Assembly (NCBI RefSeq): GCF_050433445.1
Contig: NZ_JBNPXF010000016.1
Span: forward strand, 1 to 64,000
Length of the DNA: 64,000 bases
From: Kroppenstedtia sanguinis
GTDB lineage: Bacteria > Bacillota > Bacilli > Thermoactinomycetales > DSM-45169
Direction of reading: 5' to 3'
Each line of letters starts with the position of its first letter. Position 1 is the first letter of the stretch. The notes beneath the pieces are model-generated. The model had not been told where the DNA came from, made no database searches, and was given only the letters and a program-made list of their open reading frames with translations. A program made the position numbers and the translations under genes. This document shows, piece after piece, positions 25,508-34,021 of the stretch.

Positions 25508-25891
25508 TTAGGAAATAGGGATGGAGACCAGGTCTGTATATTGTTGAATATGGCGGATAAAGCGATCGGAGAGGGGGATCAATAGATCTGTTGCACCCCG
25601 TTCAAACCGGCCGTTACGGTTGATGATAAAGATCCGGCTGGCAGAGATTCTGTAAAAACGATGGGTGAAGGGAGTAACCCCCGTCTCATCCCATGGTAGC
25701 GTCGAGCCGGTCTGGTTCAGTTGAAAAGGTAGGATGCCCAGCGTCTCCGAGAGCATGACCTGATAAGAGGTGTGGGGCTTTTGGAAAATCAGTTCCCGGG
25801 TGGTCAGCGTGCATCCCAACCGATGGCGCTTCTGGGACAGCAGGAGCTCGCCTTCCATCCTGTTGACTCGGATAAAATCAGAGTAGGGCAT
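25508..25891 (-). CDS. Hypothetical protein
   Basis: A 127-residue protein, convergent with bioY. The N-terminal part (GELLLSQKRHRLGCTLTTRELIF) resembles the first strands of PH-like lipid-binding folds. The C-terminal part (RISASRIFIINRNGRFERG...IPLSDRFIRHIQQ) weakly recalls LytTR domains. Neither match is firm and no function is assigned. The start is the first ATG of the frame; no strong Shine-Dalgarno sequence is visible. Confidence 0.6.
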   Translation of the reverse strand: MPYSDFIRVNRMEGELLLSQKRHRLGCTLTTRELIFQKPHTSYQVMLSETLGILPFQLNQTGSTLPWDETGVTPFTHRFYRISASRIFIINRNGRFERGATDLLIPLSDRFIRHIQQYTDLVSIPIS

Positions 25892-25999
25892 ACAGGATTC
25901 ACACCTTTATTTTGTGTATTGACCGTATTCTATCATGAATGAGAGGTAAACATCGAAGTATATGTGTGACAAGATAGCCAAAAAGAGGAGGGCCAGGGA

Positions 26000-26224
26000 T
26001 TGCAGGTACCACTGCGAAATATGATCGATCTTCGAAAGCTGTTGCGCCAATATGGTTTGGTTGTATACACGGGAGATCGGATAGGAGATCTAGATTTGAT
26101 GGAAAGTGAACTGACCGACTTGAACCAAGCGGGTTTGCTGGAGCAGCAGATCTACTTACAAGCGAAGGTTTTGATTCGAAACGAAAGAAGAAAGGTTGGA
26201 AAAAACACTTCTTCTTCCCGCTGA
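26000..26224 (+). CDS. yqgQ: YqgQ-family small protein (DUF910)
   Basis: A 74-residue protein with the DUF910 pattern DLRKLLRQYGLVVYTGDRIGDLDLMESEL...AGLLE. It starts at TTG 26000 behind GAGGAGG. The family forms small three-helix bundles that may bind nucleic acid; its cellular role is not known. A terminator follows at once. Confidence 0.85.
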   Translation: MQVPLRNMIDLRKLLRQYGLVVYTGDRIGDLDLMESELTDLNQAGLLEQQIYLQAKVLIRNERRKVGKNTSSSR

Positions 26225-26233
26225 CAGAAGAAA

Positions 26234-26255
26234 ACTGTCGGTGGCTGCCGACAGT
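26234..26255 (+). terminator. Terminator after yqgQ
   Basis: An 8-bp stem ACTGTCGG/CCGACAGT with a 6-base loop and a short CTTTA tail. The weak T-run lowers the confidence. Confidence 0.6.
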
Positions 26256-26292
26256 CTTTACATACCTTGTTCGCTGAAGGAGTACCAGGTGC

Positions 26293-27147
26293 TCATCCCC
26301 GAAGCAGGGGCAGGGTGCAACAACGAAAAGCGCCGCCGGATTTCGTGATCTCCGACAGATCGACTTCGATGACGGTGAATCCGCGCTGGCGCAGTTTTTT
26401 GTTCACATCCGGATTGACAGGTTGACTGATGACGGTCCGGTTTCCGATGGAGAGAACGTTGGTTCCCAGGCGGAACTGTTCGTCCTCATTGATCTCGATC
26501 AAGCTGTAGCGAGAGGCCAGCCGGCGCAGATCGCTGTCTGCAAAAGCCTGTGGATAGATCAAGGCTTCCCGGGAGGAGAGGGGATTGAACAGGCAATCCA
26601 GATGCAGATATTTTTCCGGAAAATGGAGGCTGACCACATTCAGATGGGGAAGCTCCTGCCGAAGAGTGGCAATCGCCTTGCGTGAGGTACGTCCACTGTC
26701 CCCGATGTAGAGGGTATCTTCGTCAATCAGAACATCTCCGCCTTCGATATTTCCTTCCGTGATCCGGGAGAAGGGGATCCCTTCTCTTTGGAGCCACCCG
26801 GTCAACAAATTCTCTTCTCCTTGACGAATCGATTTTTCCATACGGGAGATATACAGGCGGGGACCGATGGTGAAACCGATGTCGCGGGTGAAGACTTGTT
26901 CCGAAAAACGGGGATCCGGCTGAAGCAGGATGACCTTTACCCCCAATTGTTCCAGTACGTCGATCAGATGTTGATGTTGCTGTTGCGCTTTCTCCCGATC
27001 GATATTTTCATCCGCAAAATGGCGCTGAGTGCGGTTGATCACTTCTCGAATCTCCAAAAAACGGGGTGAACAAAGGAGCACCTGTTTTAAAGGAGCATAT
27101 TCGCTGCGGCAGTCTGGCCGGGAGATTTGTACAGTGGTTTGGGTCAT
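26293..27147 (-). CDS. Dimethylarginine dimethylaminohydrolase / amidinotransferase-family protein
   Basis: A 284-residue pentein-fold enzyme. Visible active-site elements are RDIGFTIG, EGGDVLIDEDTLYIG, the catalytic His in KYLHLDCLF and the catalytic Cys in SGGAFRCCTLPL near the C-terminus. The sequence resembles B. subtilis YkgA and DDAH enzymes that hydrolyse methylated arginines to citrulline; whether it acts on arginine or on its derivatives cannot be told. It is a single gene on the minus strand. Confidence 0.82.
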   Translation of the reverse strand: MTQTTVQISRPDCRSEYAPLKQVLLCSPRFLEIREVINRTQRHFADENIDREKAQQQHQHLIDVLEQLGVKVILLQPDPRFSEQVFTRDIGFTIGPRLYISRMEKSIRQGEENLLTGWLQREGIPFSRITEGNIEGGDVLIDEDTLYIGDSGRTSRKAIATLRQELPHLNVVSLHFPEKYLHLDCLFNPLSSREALIYPQAFADSDLRRLASRYSLIEINEDEQFRLGTNVLSIGNRTVISQPVNPDVNKKLRQRGFTVIEVDLSEITKSGGAFRCCTLPLLRG

Positions 27148-27227
27148 GGACAGACGTCCTTTCAGAATGATCTATTCAGGTGTTAACCTTTCCTTTCTGT
27201 GTTAATCCATGTACAGGAAAATAGGAA

Positions 27228-27247
27228 GACCACCCTTGCGGATGGTC
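27228..27247 (-). terminator. Terminator of leuCD
   Basis: The stem GACCA/TGGTC with an inner loop lies 10 bases beyond the leuD stop and is followed by TTCCTATTTT on the minus strand. It is modest in stability. Confidence 0.5.
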
Positions 27248-27257
27248 TGGCTTGGGA

Positions 27258-27878
27258 TTATACAGTTGTGCCTGTCTGGATGGAATAGAAAGGGGGGAGA
27301 TTCTTTTCATAGGCGCGGATTTTTTCTTCCTGAAGCAGGGTAACGGCGATATCGTCCAGTCCCTCCAGTAAGAAATGGCGTCGGTGGGGCTCCACTGCAA
27401 AGGAGATGACCCATCCGTTGTCGTCATGGATTTGCTCAGTTTCCAGGTCGACGGTGAGGGTGCGGGTAGTTCCTGCTACCACCCGTTCAAAAAGGTGGTC
27501 GACGGTCTCTTCGGGGAGACGGATGGGCAGAATCCCGTTTTTGAAACAATTATTATAAAAAATATCGGCGAAGGAAGGGGCGATGAGAGCCCGAAAACCA
27601 TAATCATGCAGTGACCAAGGGGCGTGTTCCCGGGAAGAACCACATCCGAAATTGGAGCGGGTGAGCAGGATACTACCTGCCTGGTACTCCTCCCGGTTCA
27701 GTACAAAATCGGGGATGAGCTCCCCCTGATCGTCAAAACGCCAGTTATAAAAGAGGTACTTGCCAAACCCGGTCCGTTCCACACGTTTCAGAAACTGCTT
27801 GGGGATGATCTGGTCCGTGTCCACATTGGCCCGATCCAAAGGGACGACCTCTCCGGTATGTTTCTTGAAAGCTCGCAT
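27258..27878 (-). CDS. leuD: 3-isopropylmalate dehydratase small subunit
   Basis: A 206-residue LeuD with the substrate-binding block LLTRSNFGCGSSREHAPWSL and the N-terminal VDTDQIIPKQFLKRV. With LeuC it isomerises 2-isopropylmalate to 3-isopropylmalate in leucine synthesis. It starts 12 bases after leuC. leuA and leuB are not adjacent, unlike in the common ilv-leu operon. Confidence 0.95.
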   Translation of the reverse strand: MRAFKKHTGEVVPLDRANVDTDQIIPKQFLKRVERTGFGKYLFYNWRFDDQGELIPDFVLNREEYQAGSILLTRSNFGCGSSREHAPWSLHDYGFRALIAPSFADIFYNNCFKNGILPIRLPEETVDHLFERVVAGTTRTLTVDLETEQIHDDNGWVISFAVEPHRRHFLLEGLDDIAVTLLQEEKIRAYEKNLPPFYSIQTGTTV

Positions 27879-27890
27879 GTCAATCCCTCC

Positions 27891-29303
27891 TCAGTCTGCT
27901 AATTTCCAATCGCGCACATCAACAAAATGACCTTTAATGGCCGCCGCCGCTGCCATCATCGGACTGACCAAGTGGGTTCGTCCTCCGCGACCTTGTCGCC
28001 CTTCGAAATTGCGGTTGGAGGTGGAGGCGCATCGTTCACCAGCCTGCAGGATATCATCATTCATCCCCAGGCACATGCTGCAACCGGATTCTCGCCATTC
28101 AAATCCGGCATCTTGAAAGATGCGGTCCAACCCCTCGGTTTCCGCTTGGATTTTTACCTGTTGAGAGCCGGGGACTACCATGGCCCGCACACCGGGTGCC
28201 ACTTGGCGATTCTTTACCACGCGGGCGGCGGTGCGTAGATCTTCGATCCGGGCATTGGTGCAGGAGCCGATAAATACCCGATCCAATTGGATCTCGGTAA
28301 TAGGCATGCCGGGGGTGAGATCCATGTACTCCAGAGCGTTTTCTACGGACTTTCTGTCTGTTACCGTGGAAAAAGCGGCGGGATCCGGCACTCTTCCAGT
28401 CACTCCAGTTCCCATCCCCGGGCTGGTACCCCAGGTCACTTGCGGGACGATCTCAGTGGCGTTGAGCTCCACTCGTTTATCATAGTCAGCCCCTTCATCG
28501 GTACGAAGTTGGCTCCAATCTTCCTTGGCTTGTTCCAGGGCTTCTCCTTGGGGAGCGAAGGGTTTTCCCTCTAGGTAGCGGAAGGTAGTCTCATCGGGAG
28601 CGACCATTCCCGCCCGAGCTCCGGCTTCGATGGACATATTGCAGATGGTCATCCGCTCTTCCATAGACATCTGGCGAATCGCTTCCCCTGTATACTCGAT
28701 GACGGTGCCGGTGGCTCCGTCGGTTCCGATCTTTGCGATGACAGAGAGGATGACATCTTTGGCGGTGACACCTGGAGCCAAGCGTCCCTTTACATGAACC
28801 TCCATCGTCTTCGGTTTCATCTGTTGCAGACACTGGGTTGCCAGTACATGCTCCACTTCGCTGGTCCCGATCCCAAAGGCCAAAGCACCAAAAGCGCCGT
28901 GGGTGGAGGTGTGGCTGTCCCCACAGACGATGGTTTTTCCTGGAAGGGTCAACCCCAATTCCGGTCCGATCACGTGTACGATTCCCTGTCCGGGACTGTG
29001 GAGATCATACAGACGAATTCCGAATTCCTCACAGTTTTGAGCGAGAGTGTTGATCTGCGTGGCGGAAGTAGGGTCCTTGATTGGCAGATGACGGTTGAGG
29101 GTGGGGACATTGTGGTCCATCGTGGCTATGGTTAAATCCGGGCGCCGCACTTTGCGTCCATTGAGTCGCAAACCTTCAAATGCTTGAGGTGAGGTAACTT
29201 CGTGGACGAGGTGGAGATCGATGTACAGGATCGCCGGCTTTCCTTCTTCCTGATCGATCACATGACGTTCCCATACTTTTTCGAATAATGTACGTGGCTT
29301 CAC
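27891..29303 (-). CDS. leuC: 3-isopropylmalate dehydratase large subunit
   Basis: An aconitase-family protein of 470 residues with the three cluster-ligand cysteines in FIGSCTNARIEDL and SGCSMCLGMN, and the conserved VCGDSHTSTHGAFGALAFGIG. The GTG at 29303 is preferred because it has AGGTG at the right distance and gives the family start VKPRTLFEKVW; an in-frame GTG nine bases upstream overlaps that ribosome site. Transcription probably starts from the promoter at 29365-29392. Confidence 0.94.
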   Translation of the reverse strand: MKPRTLFEKVWERHVIDQEEGKPAILYIDLHLVHEVTSPQAFEGLRLNGRKVRRPDLTIATMDHNVPTLNRHLPIKDPTSATQINTLAQNCEEFGIRLYDLHSPGQGIVHVIGPELGLTLPGKTIVCGDSHTSTHGAFGALAFGIGTSEVEHVLATQCLQQMKPKTMEVHVKGRLAPGVTAKDVILSVIAKIGTDGATGTVIEYTGEAIRQMSMEERMTICNMSIEAGARAGMVAPDETTFRYLEGKPFAPQGEALEQAKEDWSQLRTDEGADYDKRVELNATEIVPQVTWGTSPGMGTGVTGRVPDPAAFSTVTDRKSVENALEYMDLTPGMPITEIQLDRVFIGSCTNARIEDLRTAARVVKNRQVAPGVRAMVVPGSQQVKIQAETEGLDRIFQDAGFEWRESGCSMCLGMNDDILQAGERCASTSNRNFEGRQGRGGRTHLVSPMMAAAAAIKGHFVDVRDWKLAD

Positions 29304-29359
29304 AGGACTCACCTCATTTTTCAGTATTTTTAGAAGAGAGGGGGTTGGAAAATATATTG

Positions 29360-29392
29360 TTGCTATTGTAGCAAACTTCAGGAGAGGTGCAA
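29360..29392 (-). promoter_or_regulatory. leuCD promoter with perfect palindrome over the -10
   Basis: On the minus strand: -35 TTGCAC (29392-29387), 16-bp spacer, -10 TACAAT (29370-29365). A perfect dyad TTGCTA-TTG-TAGCAA (29360-29374) covers the -10 element and is placed like a repressor site. No T-box leader is visible. Confidence 0.6.
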
Positions 29393-29458
29393 CACCTTTT
29401 TGTCATCTTATTTATTTAAAGCGTAGATGCGGGGAAAGAACAAAGGGATTGGAGAAAT

Positions 29459-29560
29459 CAAAAAAACCGCCACAGAGGCGGATTCAAGAGGTGCTAATTT
29501 TTCCTGATACCTGGATCCTAATTTCTCCTCCAGTTTATCGTTTTCTGAACCAGATGGCAA
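29459..29560 (-). other. Possible short transcription unit upstream of leuC
   Basis: A promoter (-35 TTGCCA 29560-29555, 17-bp spacer, -10 TAAACT 29537-29532) is followed within about 70 bases by a terminator (CCGCC/GGCGG stem at 29467-29481, then seven Ts). It contains GGAGGAG but no start codon at a suitable distance. It may be a small RNA or the relic of a deleted gene's promoter and terminator. The rest of 29304-29640 has no gene. Confidence 0.4.
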
Positions 29561-29641
29561 GGGGATTTAACTAATTATTTTAACTTAATATAAATGTTCC
29601 TCTTTAGACGGAGTCATTCCCTTATGGATCCTAATTTCAAT

Positions 29642-30121
29642 TCATTGATGAAATATGATTTTAAAGCGGTGGGCGTCCTCCAGGGTCAAAAATCCCCACT
29701 CGGGATGCAGGTACCCTTTCCGAAATTCTTCTGACCGCAGGGATTGAAGTAACCTCGTCCATCGCTGATGAAGAGCCTTGAGAAAATCGATTGAGACGTG
29801 GATCTCCAACCGGGAATTGGGAAGGTGGTTCCATTTGTCCGGGTCAAAGGGAGAGATGATAGGCCGTTCTTCAGTCAGGGCTCGTTTGAACCTCAGGTAT
29901 CCGTATAGTTGGCTGTGGGGCAGATGATGGACCACTTGCTGCAGAGTCCAGCCATCGGGACGGTAGGAAGTGTCCAATTGTTCCCGATCCAAATCGGAGA
30001 CGGCCTCCTTCAGTCGGTGAGGAGTTTCTGCCAACACCCAGATATGCCATTCATGGGACTCCTTTTCTCGGTGAGGATTGAAACGGCCAATCGGATAACG
30101 CAGGTGTTCCGCAGAGAGGAT
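29642..30121 (-). pseudogene. Decayed DinB/YfiT-like metal-dependent hydrolase gene
   Basis: The frame matches YfiT/BstA-type DinB proteins: LRYPIGRFNP at the start, then DGWTLQQVVHHLPHSQ with the first His ligand, ALTEERPII and ALHQRWTRLLQSL. Two lesions are visible. The codon expected to be the start is ATC at 30121 (behind AAAGGAGGG), so only a GTG at 30037 could start a shortened protein. The C-terminal helix with the HSHHHIAH ligands is missing; the frame ends after EDAHRFKIIFHQ. It was probably a bacillithiol-transferase-type enzyme. Confidence 0.7.
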
Positions 30122-30182
30122 CCCTCCTTTTGTATGTTTTTCCTGGACCGCTGGCCCGGATCTAAACCACCAATCCTCTGAA

Positions 30183-31153
30183 TTAAGCTGTTCCTTCTTT
30201 GCCGTGGTGGAGGTGCTTTTCCATCCGATTGAGTAAGAAAGTGGAGATTAAAACCAATGCCAGATAGTAAAGTCCGTTGCCGGCATAGGTGAGAAGGGGC
30301 TGGTAATTGGCGGAAGCCTCGGACAATGCCATTCCGAACAACTCATTCACACCGATATAAGCAACCAGGGAAGAGTCTTTCGGGCCGATGATAAACTGGT
30401 TTCCCAGCGGGGGCAACGAACGCCGAAAAGCCTGAGACATGATGATTCTACCCATGGACTGAGCATAACGGGCTGCCTCCATCTGGCCTCGGTCTATGGA
30501 CTGAATGGCTCCCCGGAAGATCTCTGCAATATAGGCAGCGGCATGAAATCCCAGAGCCAAAATTCCGGCGGGAAATTCATTGATGTTCCAACCCAGTCCT
30601 TGGGCCAAACCAAAATAAAAAAACATGATTTGTATCAGGCGTGTTGATTAGCCATATTTTGGGTGGGGAGATCGTGTTCACCCACGCGACCGTTGCCATC
30701 CGGCAAGGAAGTGAAAACTGGCCGCTCCAAATCTGACCATCGGGCAGGGGCAAAGCCTTACGGAAGCAACACAGGGAAGAGGTTGCCCCTAAACGCCCTC
30801 CCTCCAGATTCTCCGCTGGGTAGGATGGCTACCTTCATCTAGAGCTTCAGCTCCTTTGGATTGTAGTGCCCATGGTACAAAGGTCGCTTTGGCAGCACAC
30901 GACTCCCTTCCGCTGCCCATTTTCTGGTTAATCAACAGCCCTGGATCTGTATAATCAAAGGGGTGCCCCGGATCAAGGTGATATAGAGGTTGGCGATCTA
31001 TTGTAACACCCGAATGGAGGAGATTTTGCAGAAAGCGAGGATCAGCCCCAATGCACTTCCTAGAATCAGGGATACAAAGGTGAGTTGAACCGTGATCCAG
31101 GCGGCATGGCCAAAACCAGCCGCTGTGGTGACTAATATTTCGCGGAAGTTCAT
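30183..31153 (-). pseudogene. Polar amino-acid ABC transporter permease, broken by a nonsense codon and a MITE
   Basis: The two parts together encode a HisM/GlnP-type permease. The N-terminal part (from ATG 31153: MNFREILVTTAAGFGHAAW, TVQLTFVSLILGSALGL) ends at a TAG that replaces the expected Trp codon of the RVLQWIANLYITLIRGTPL motif. MITE-A then interrupts the frame at 30636-30943. The C-terminal part (FHAAAYIAEIFRGAI, GQMEAARYAQSMG) is otherwise intact to the stop at 30183. The ATPase gene that normally follows is missing. Confidence 0.88.
30636..30943 (+). repeat. MITE-A copy 4 inside the permease gene
   Basis: A 308-bp full-length element: left end CAGGCGTGTTGATTAGCC, right end GGTTAATCAACAGCCCTG. 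It is flanked by GATTTGTAT (30627-30635) and GATCTGTAT (30944-30952), matching at 8 of 9 bases. It splits the permease reading frame. Confidence 0.95.
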
Positions 31154-31290
31154 CGATTTTTTCTCTCCTTTGTAGGCCTCCTCTTGGCTGGAAGGATTTG
31201 CCAATTCAGTGGATCCGGGGGATCAAGTAGAGGTGTCTGCTCTTTCAGATACATGAATAGAATGCTCCACTCATAGCTTTGGATCACACT

Positions 31291-31344
31291 TTAGAAACGT
31301 TGTGATTATATTGACTTTGAACAGTTTTATCACAACGTTTCTAA
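31291..31344. repeat. Inverted repeat TTAGAAACGTTGTGAT / ATCACAACGTTTCTAA
   Basis: A perfect 16-bp dyad separated by 22 bases begins at the stop codon of the binding-protein remnant. The arms resemble the ends of the 116-bp palindromic element at 40.7 kb (GGAAACATTGTGAT), so the two may belong to one small repeat family. There is no T-run, which argues against a simple terminator. Confidence 0.65.
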
Positions 31345-31963
31345 TCGGAGAGGATATTGCGGTTGAACCACTTTTGGCTGATCTTTTCATAGGTTCCGTT
31401 TTCGATGATCTGGTTCAACGCTTGATTGATTTCCATTTCCAAACCGGGATTGTTTCGGTTGAGGGCTATTCCCATCTTATCCATAGTGAGGGGCTTGCCT
31501 ACTTTTCGGATTTTGAGATCGTCCTGTTTGATCGCGTGATCGCCGACCCCTTCATCGGTGATCACGGCGTCGATCCGTCCGGTGGGTAGATCTTGAAGTG
31601 CCACCACATCGCTGGTGTACTCCTTGACCTTCTTTGAATGCTTCATGGCCTCGTCTTTATAAGTGCTGGCCTTGACCACTCCAATCTTTTTTCCCTTCAT
31701 GTCTTCCGCTGTCTTTATCTCGCGGTTTCCTTCTCGGACGAAGATTTGAGCTCCTGAGTGATAATAGGGCTTCGTGAAGAGAACTGCTTTTTTTCGTTTC
31801 TCCGTAATCCCCATGCTACCGATGACCGCATCGTATTTCCCTGCTTGCAGACCGGCCACAATGGTTTCCCAGGGGGTGGTCTCCGCAAGCACCTAGGAAT
31901 CCAGTCAGGGTGAGGATGATCCCCACGGACAACAGAAACTTCTTCTGGAAGAAAATGAATCAT
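31341..31963 (-). pseudogene. Polar amino-acid ABC transporter binding protein with start frameshift and internal deletion
   Basis: The C-terminal 180 residues are a good SBP_bac_3 domain (TIVAGLQAGKYDAVIGSMGITEKR...GKKIGVVKAST). Upstream, a lipoprotein signal (KKFLLSVGIILTLTGFLGACG) is readable in another frame and is joined directly to the middle of the domain. The first lobe, about 60-80 residues, is therefore deleted, and the ATG at 31963 is out of frame with the signal peptide. It belongs with the broken permease: the operon is dead. Confidence 0.82.
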
Positions 31964-32187
31964 CCCTCCTCTTATTTATATCCTATATAAAATATTCGGT
32001 TAATGACATAAAATCCCTTTTTGATCCGCCTTCCGGGGACCGCCTGGGCTGAATGAGAATCCCTCGATTCACATACTGTGATGATGAAGAGGATCAACGG
32101 AGAGGGGGGAAGGCAGGGCTGTTGATTAATTGCAGGCGCCGGATTTTTCTCCGGGGCGACTCTAATCGTAAAATTGAAAAGCAAAGC

Positions 32188-32214
32188 GTCGCTCTCCAAA
32201 AAGTGGAGAGCGAC
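32188..32214 (-). terminator. Terminator after the stress-protein gene
   Basis: A perfect 10-bp stem GTCGCTCTCC/GGAGAGCGAC with a 7-base loop, followed on the minus strand by GCTTTGCTTTT. The stretch 31964-32187 holds one solitary MITE terminal repeat near 32113 and no gene. Confidence 0.8.
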
Positions 32215-32225
32215 GGCTCAAAGAG

Positions 32226-32591
32226 CTACAGACGGGCACCCATCTGTTCCAAAATCTGTTCTGCTTTTTCAAAGTGTTCTTCATCAGTGACCACCGTGAC
32301 CGAAAGGTCCTCGACTCCCCATTCGTCACTGGCGTCAGCCATGCCGCTGGCATGGGGATCGGCGGCCTTCAGGATCCCTGCATCCCGTCCGGTTACCGGG
32401 GCGCCGGTGATCGTGGACAGGGAAGAGATCGGTTCGGCGATGGGGTTGTCCAGATCGCTCCCATCTTCCCTGGGGCTAAGGGAAAAACGGGACAGATCCA
32501 CAGTATCAAACCCTTCCGCCTTCAGTCGTTGTACGGCTTTATGAGCTTGTTCCTCCGTCCGGAAAAAAGCGATGACGCTCCGTTCCCCCAT
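32226..32591 (-). CDS. YflT/GSP17M-type general stress protein
   Basis: A 121-residue protein starting SVIAFFRTEEQAHKAVQRLKAEGFDTVDLSRFSLSP, the pattern of the heat-induced YflT domain (PF11181) found in general stress proteins. The C-terminal part (LSVTVVTDEEHFEKAEQILEQMGA) is a second ferredoxin-like half. The biochemical role is unknown. A strong GGAGAAGCC-type site is not obvious, but AGGAG lies at 32603-32607 ahead of the ATG. Confidence 0.65.
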   Translation of the reverse strand: MGERSVIAFFRTEEQAHKAVQRLKAEGFDTVDLSRFSLSPREDGSDLDNPIAEPISSLSTITGAPVTGRDAGILKAADPHASGMADASDEWGVEDLSVTVVTDEEHFEKAEQILEQMGARL

Positions 32592-32700
32592 AGGAGAAGC
32601 CTCCTTATTCAGTGATTCTTTTATAATGTGGACGGAAAGGGTGATTTTTATTTTATGGGTCTTCCTTCATGCCATCGTATGAACCGAAACAAAAAAGATA

Positions 32701-32726
32701 AAAAAGGACTTTGAAGAGTCCTTTTT
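32701..32726. terminator. Terminator after the LCP gene
   Basis: A stem AAAAAGGACT/AGTCCTTTTT with a 6-base loop; A and T runs on both sides make it bidirectional. It is 15 bases beyond the LCP stop. Confidence 0.85.
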
Positions 32727-32741
32727 TATCATGAAAGTGAT

Positions 32742-33833
32742 TCAATTGATTCCGGAAGTGCCGGTGGTTCCCTCCGTTCCATTCCCTGTTCCTTCTCCTG
32801 TCCCTTCTTCGGTTCCCTGTTCGGAATCCTGAGACTCTGAAGGAGTGTACGGTTGACCGTCCAGGGTTTGTAACGGCAATTTCAGTTGTTTTCGCAGCAG
32901 ATTGCTGATCCGAAGGCGTTCATCGTCACTGACCAAGTAGAACCAGATTCCTTGAGGATTATTTTTACTGTTTTCACCGTTGATTTCCAAGGTTTCTGTC
33001 CGGTCCTTAGGGATCTTCCGGTAAGTGTCCTGAAGTGCGATCATCTGTTTGATCTCCAGATTATGATTGAGATTATTCCCCACGGCCTCCAACAGATCAT
33101 CCACTTTTGACACGGTCTTGACGCTGGTGAGCTGGGTCATCAGCGCTTGCATTACTTCTTTTTGTCGCTTGTTGCGCCCCTGGTCCCCTTCGGGATCGGA
33201 TTTGCGCATTCGGACATAAGCGAGGGCTTCATGGCCGTTTAAATGAGCCGGCCCTTCTTTGAAGGTGTACCACTTGTAGAACAGACGCATGTTGAAGTCA
33301 AAGGGAACGTTCACATCCACCCCGCCCACGGCATCCACCGCTTCGATAAATCCGTTGAAGTTGATCCTCAGATAATAATCGATAGGAATATTGAGGAAGT
33401 TTTCGACAGTTTGCACGGTGTTGGTCATGGGTCCCACCTCGGAACGGGTCCCATAATAGGGTGCGGAGTTAATCTTAGTCTTCACCCCGTTGGAATTAGG
33501 GATGGCAGCATAAGTGTCTCGGGGGATACTCAGCATCTTGATTGAATTTTTTTTGGGATTGACGGCAGCAACCATGAGAACATCAGAGCGCCAATCCTTT
33601 GCTTCGGAGGTGCGGACATCGGTTCCCACCAACAGGACGGTGAAGGGATCATCCATGGTGATTTTCTTATCCCGTTTATCGGATTTAGCCCGGTTCAGGG
33701 GATCAAAGGATTGATCCGCTGCCGCCCAAACTTGATAGATAAAATAACTGGAAACACCGATAATACCCACCATAAAAACTGTCAATATACGAAGCCACAA
33801 TTTACGGCGATTCTTTTTTCGCACTCGATCCAT
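32742..33833 (-). CDS. LytR-CpsA-Psr (LCP) family cell-wall polymer ligase
   Basis: A 363-residue membrane-anchored protein with a single N-terminal helix (LWLRILTVFMVGIIGVSSYFIY) and an outer LCP domain (FTVLLVGTDVRTSEAKDWRSDVLMVAAVNP, MLSIPRDTYAAIP, AYVRMRKSDPEGDQGRNKRQKEVM). The conserved Arg/Asp residues that bind the polyprenyl pyrophosphate are present. It attaches teichoic or other anionic polymers to peptidoglycan, like B. subtilis TagT/U/V. The last 40 residues are a Gly/Thr/Glu-rich tail of repeated GTEGT-like units, unusual for the family. Confidence 0.9.
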   Translation of the reverse strand: MDRVRKKNRRKLWLRILTVFMVGIIGVSSYFIYQVWAAADQSFDPLNRAKSDKRDKKITMDDPFTVLLVGTDVRTSEAKDWRSDVLMVAAVNPKKNSIKMLSIPRDTYAAIPNSNGVKTKINSAPYYGTRSEVGPMTNTVQTVENFLNIPIDYYLRINFNGFIEAVDAVGGVDVNVPFDFNMRLFYKWYTFKEGPAHLNGHEALAYVRMRKSDPEGDQGRNKRQKEVMQALMTQLTSVKTVSKVDDLLEAVGNNLNHNLEIKQMIALQDTYRKIPKDRTETLEINGENSKNNPQGIWFYLVSDDERLRISNLLRKQLKLPLQTLDGQPYTPSESQDSEQGTEEGTGEGTGNGTEGTTGTSGIN

Positions 33834-34021
33834 TCTTGAATGTTTGATAGGTCAACCCCCACTTTTAAGTCCAGATCCGAAGATCTGTCTTTGTATATGC
33901 AAAAGCCGGGAGGGGATCGTCCCGGATTGCGTTATTTTGCCGTTGCCTTCAAGTATAAAACGATGATTCAGAGACAGGTGTTTCGTCGATCAGCTTGCCA
34001 GGTTTTTGAAAATAATTCGCA

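Noticed and set aside
29304..29640. T-box riboswitch upstream of leuC
   Set aside because: The T-box sequence (AGGGTGG...) and specifier arrangement are absent; only a short terminator unit is visible.
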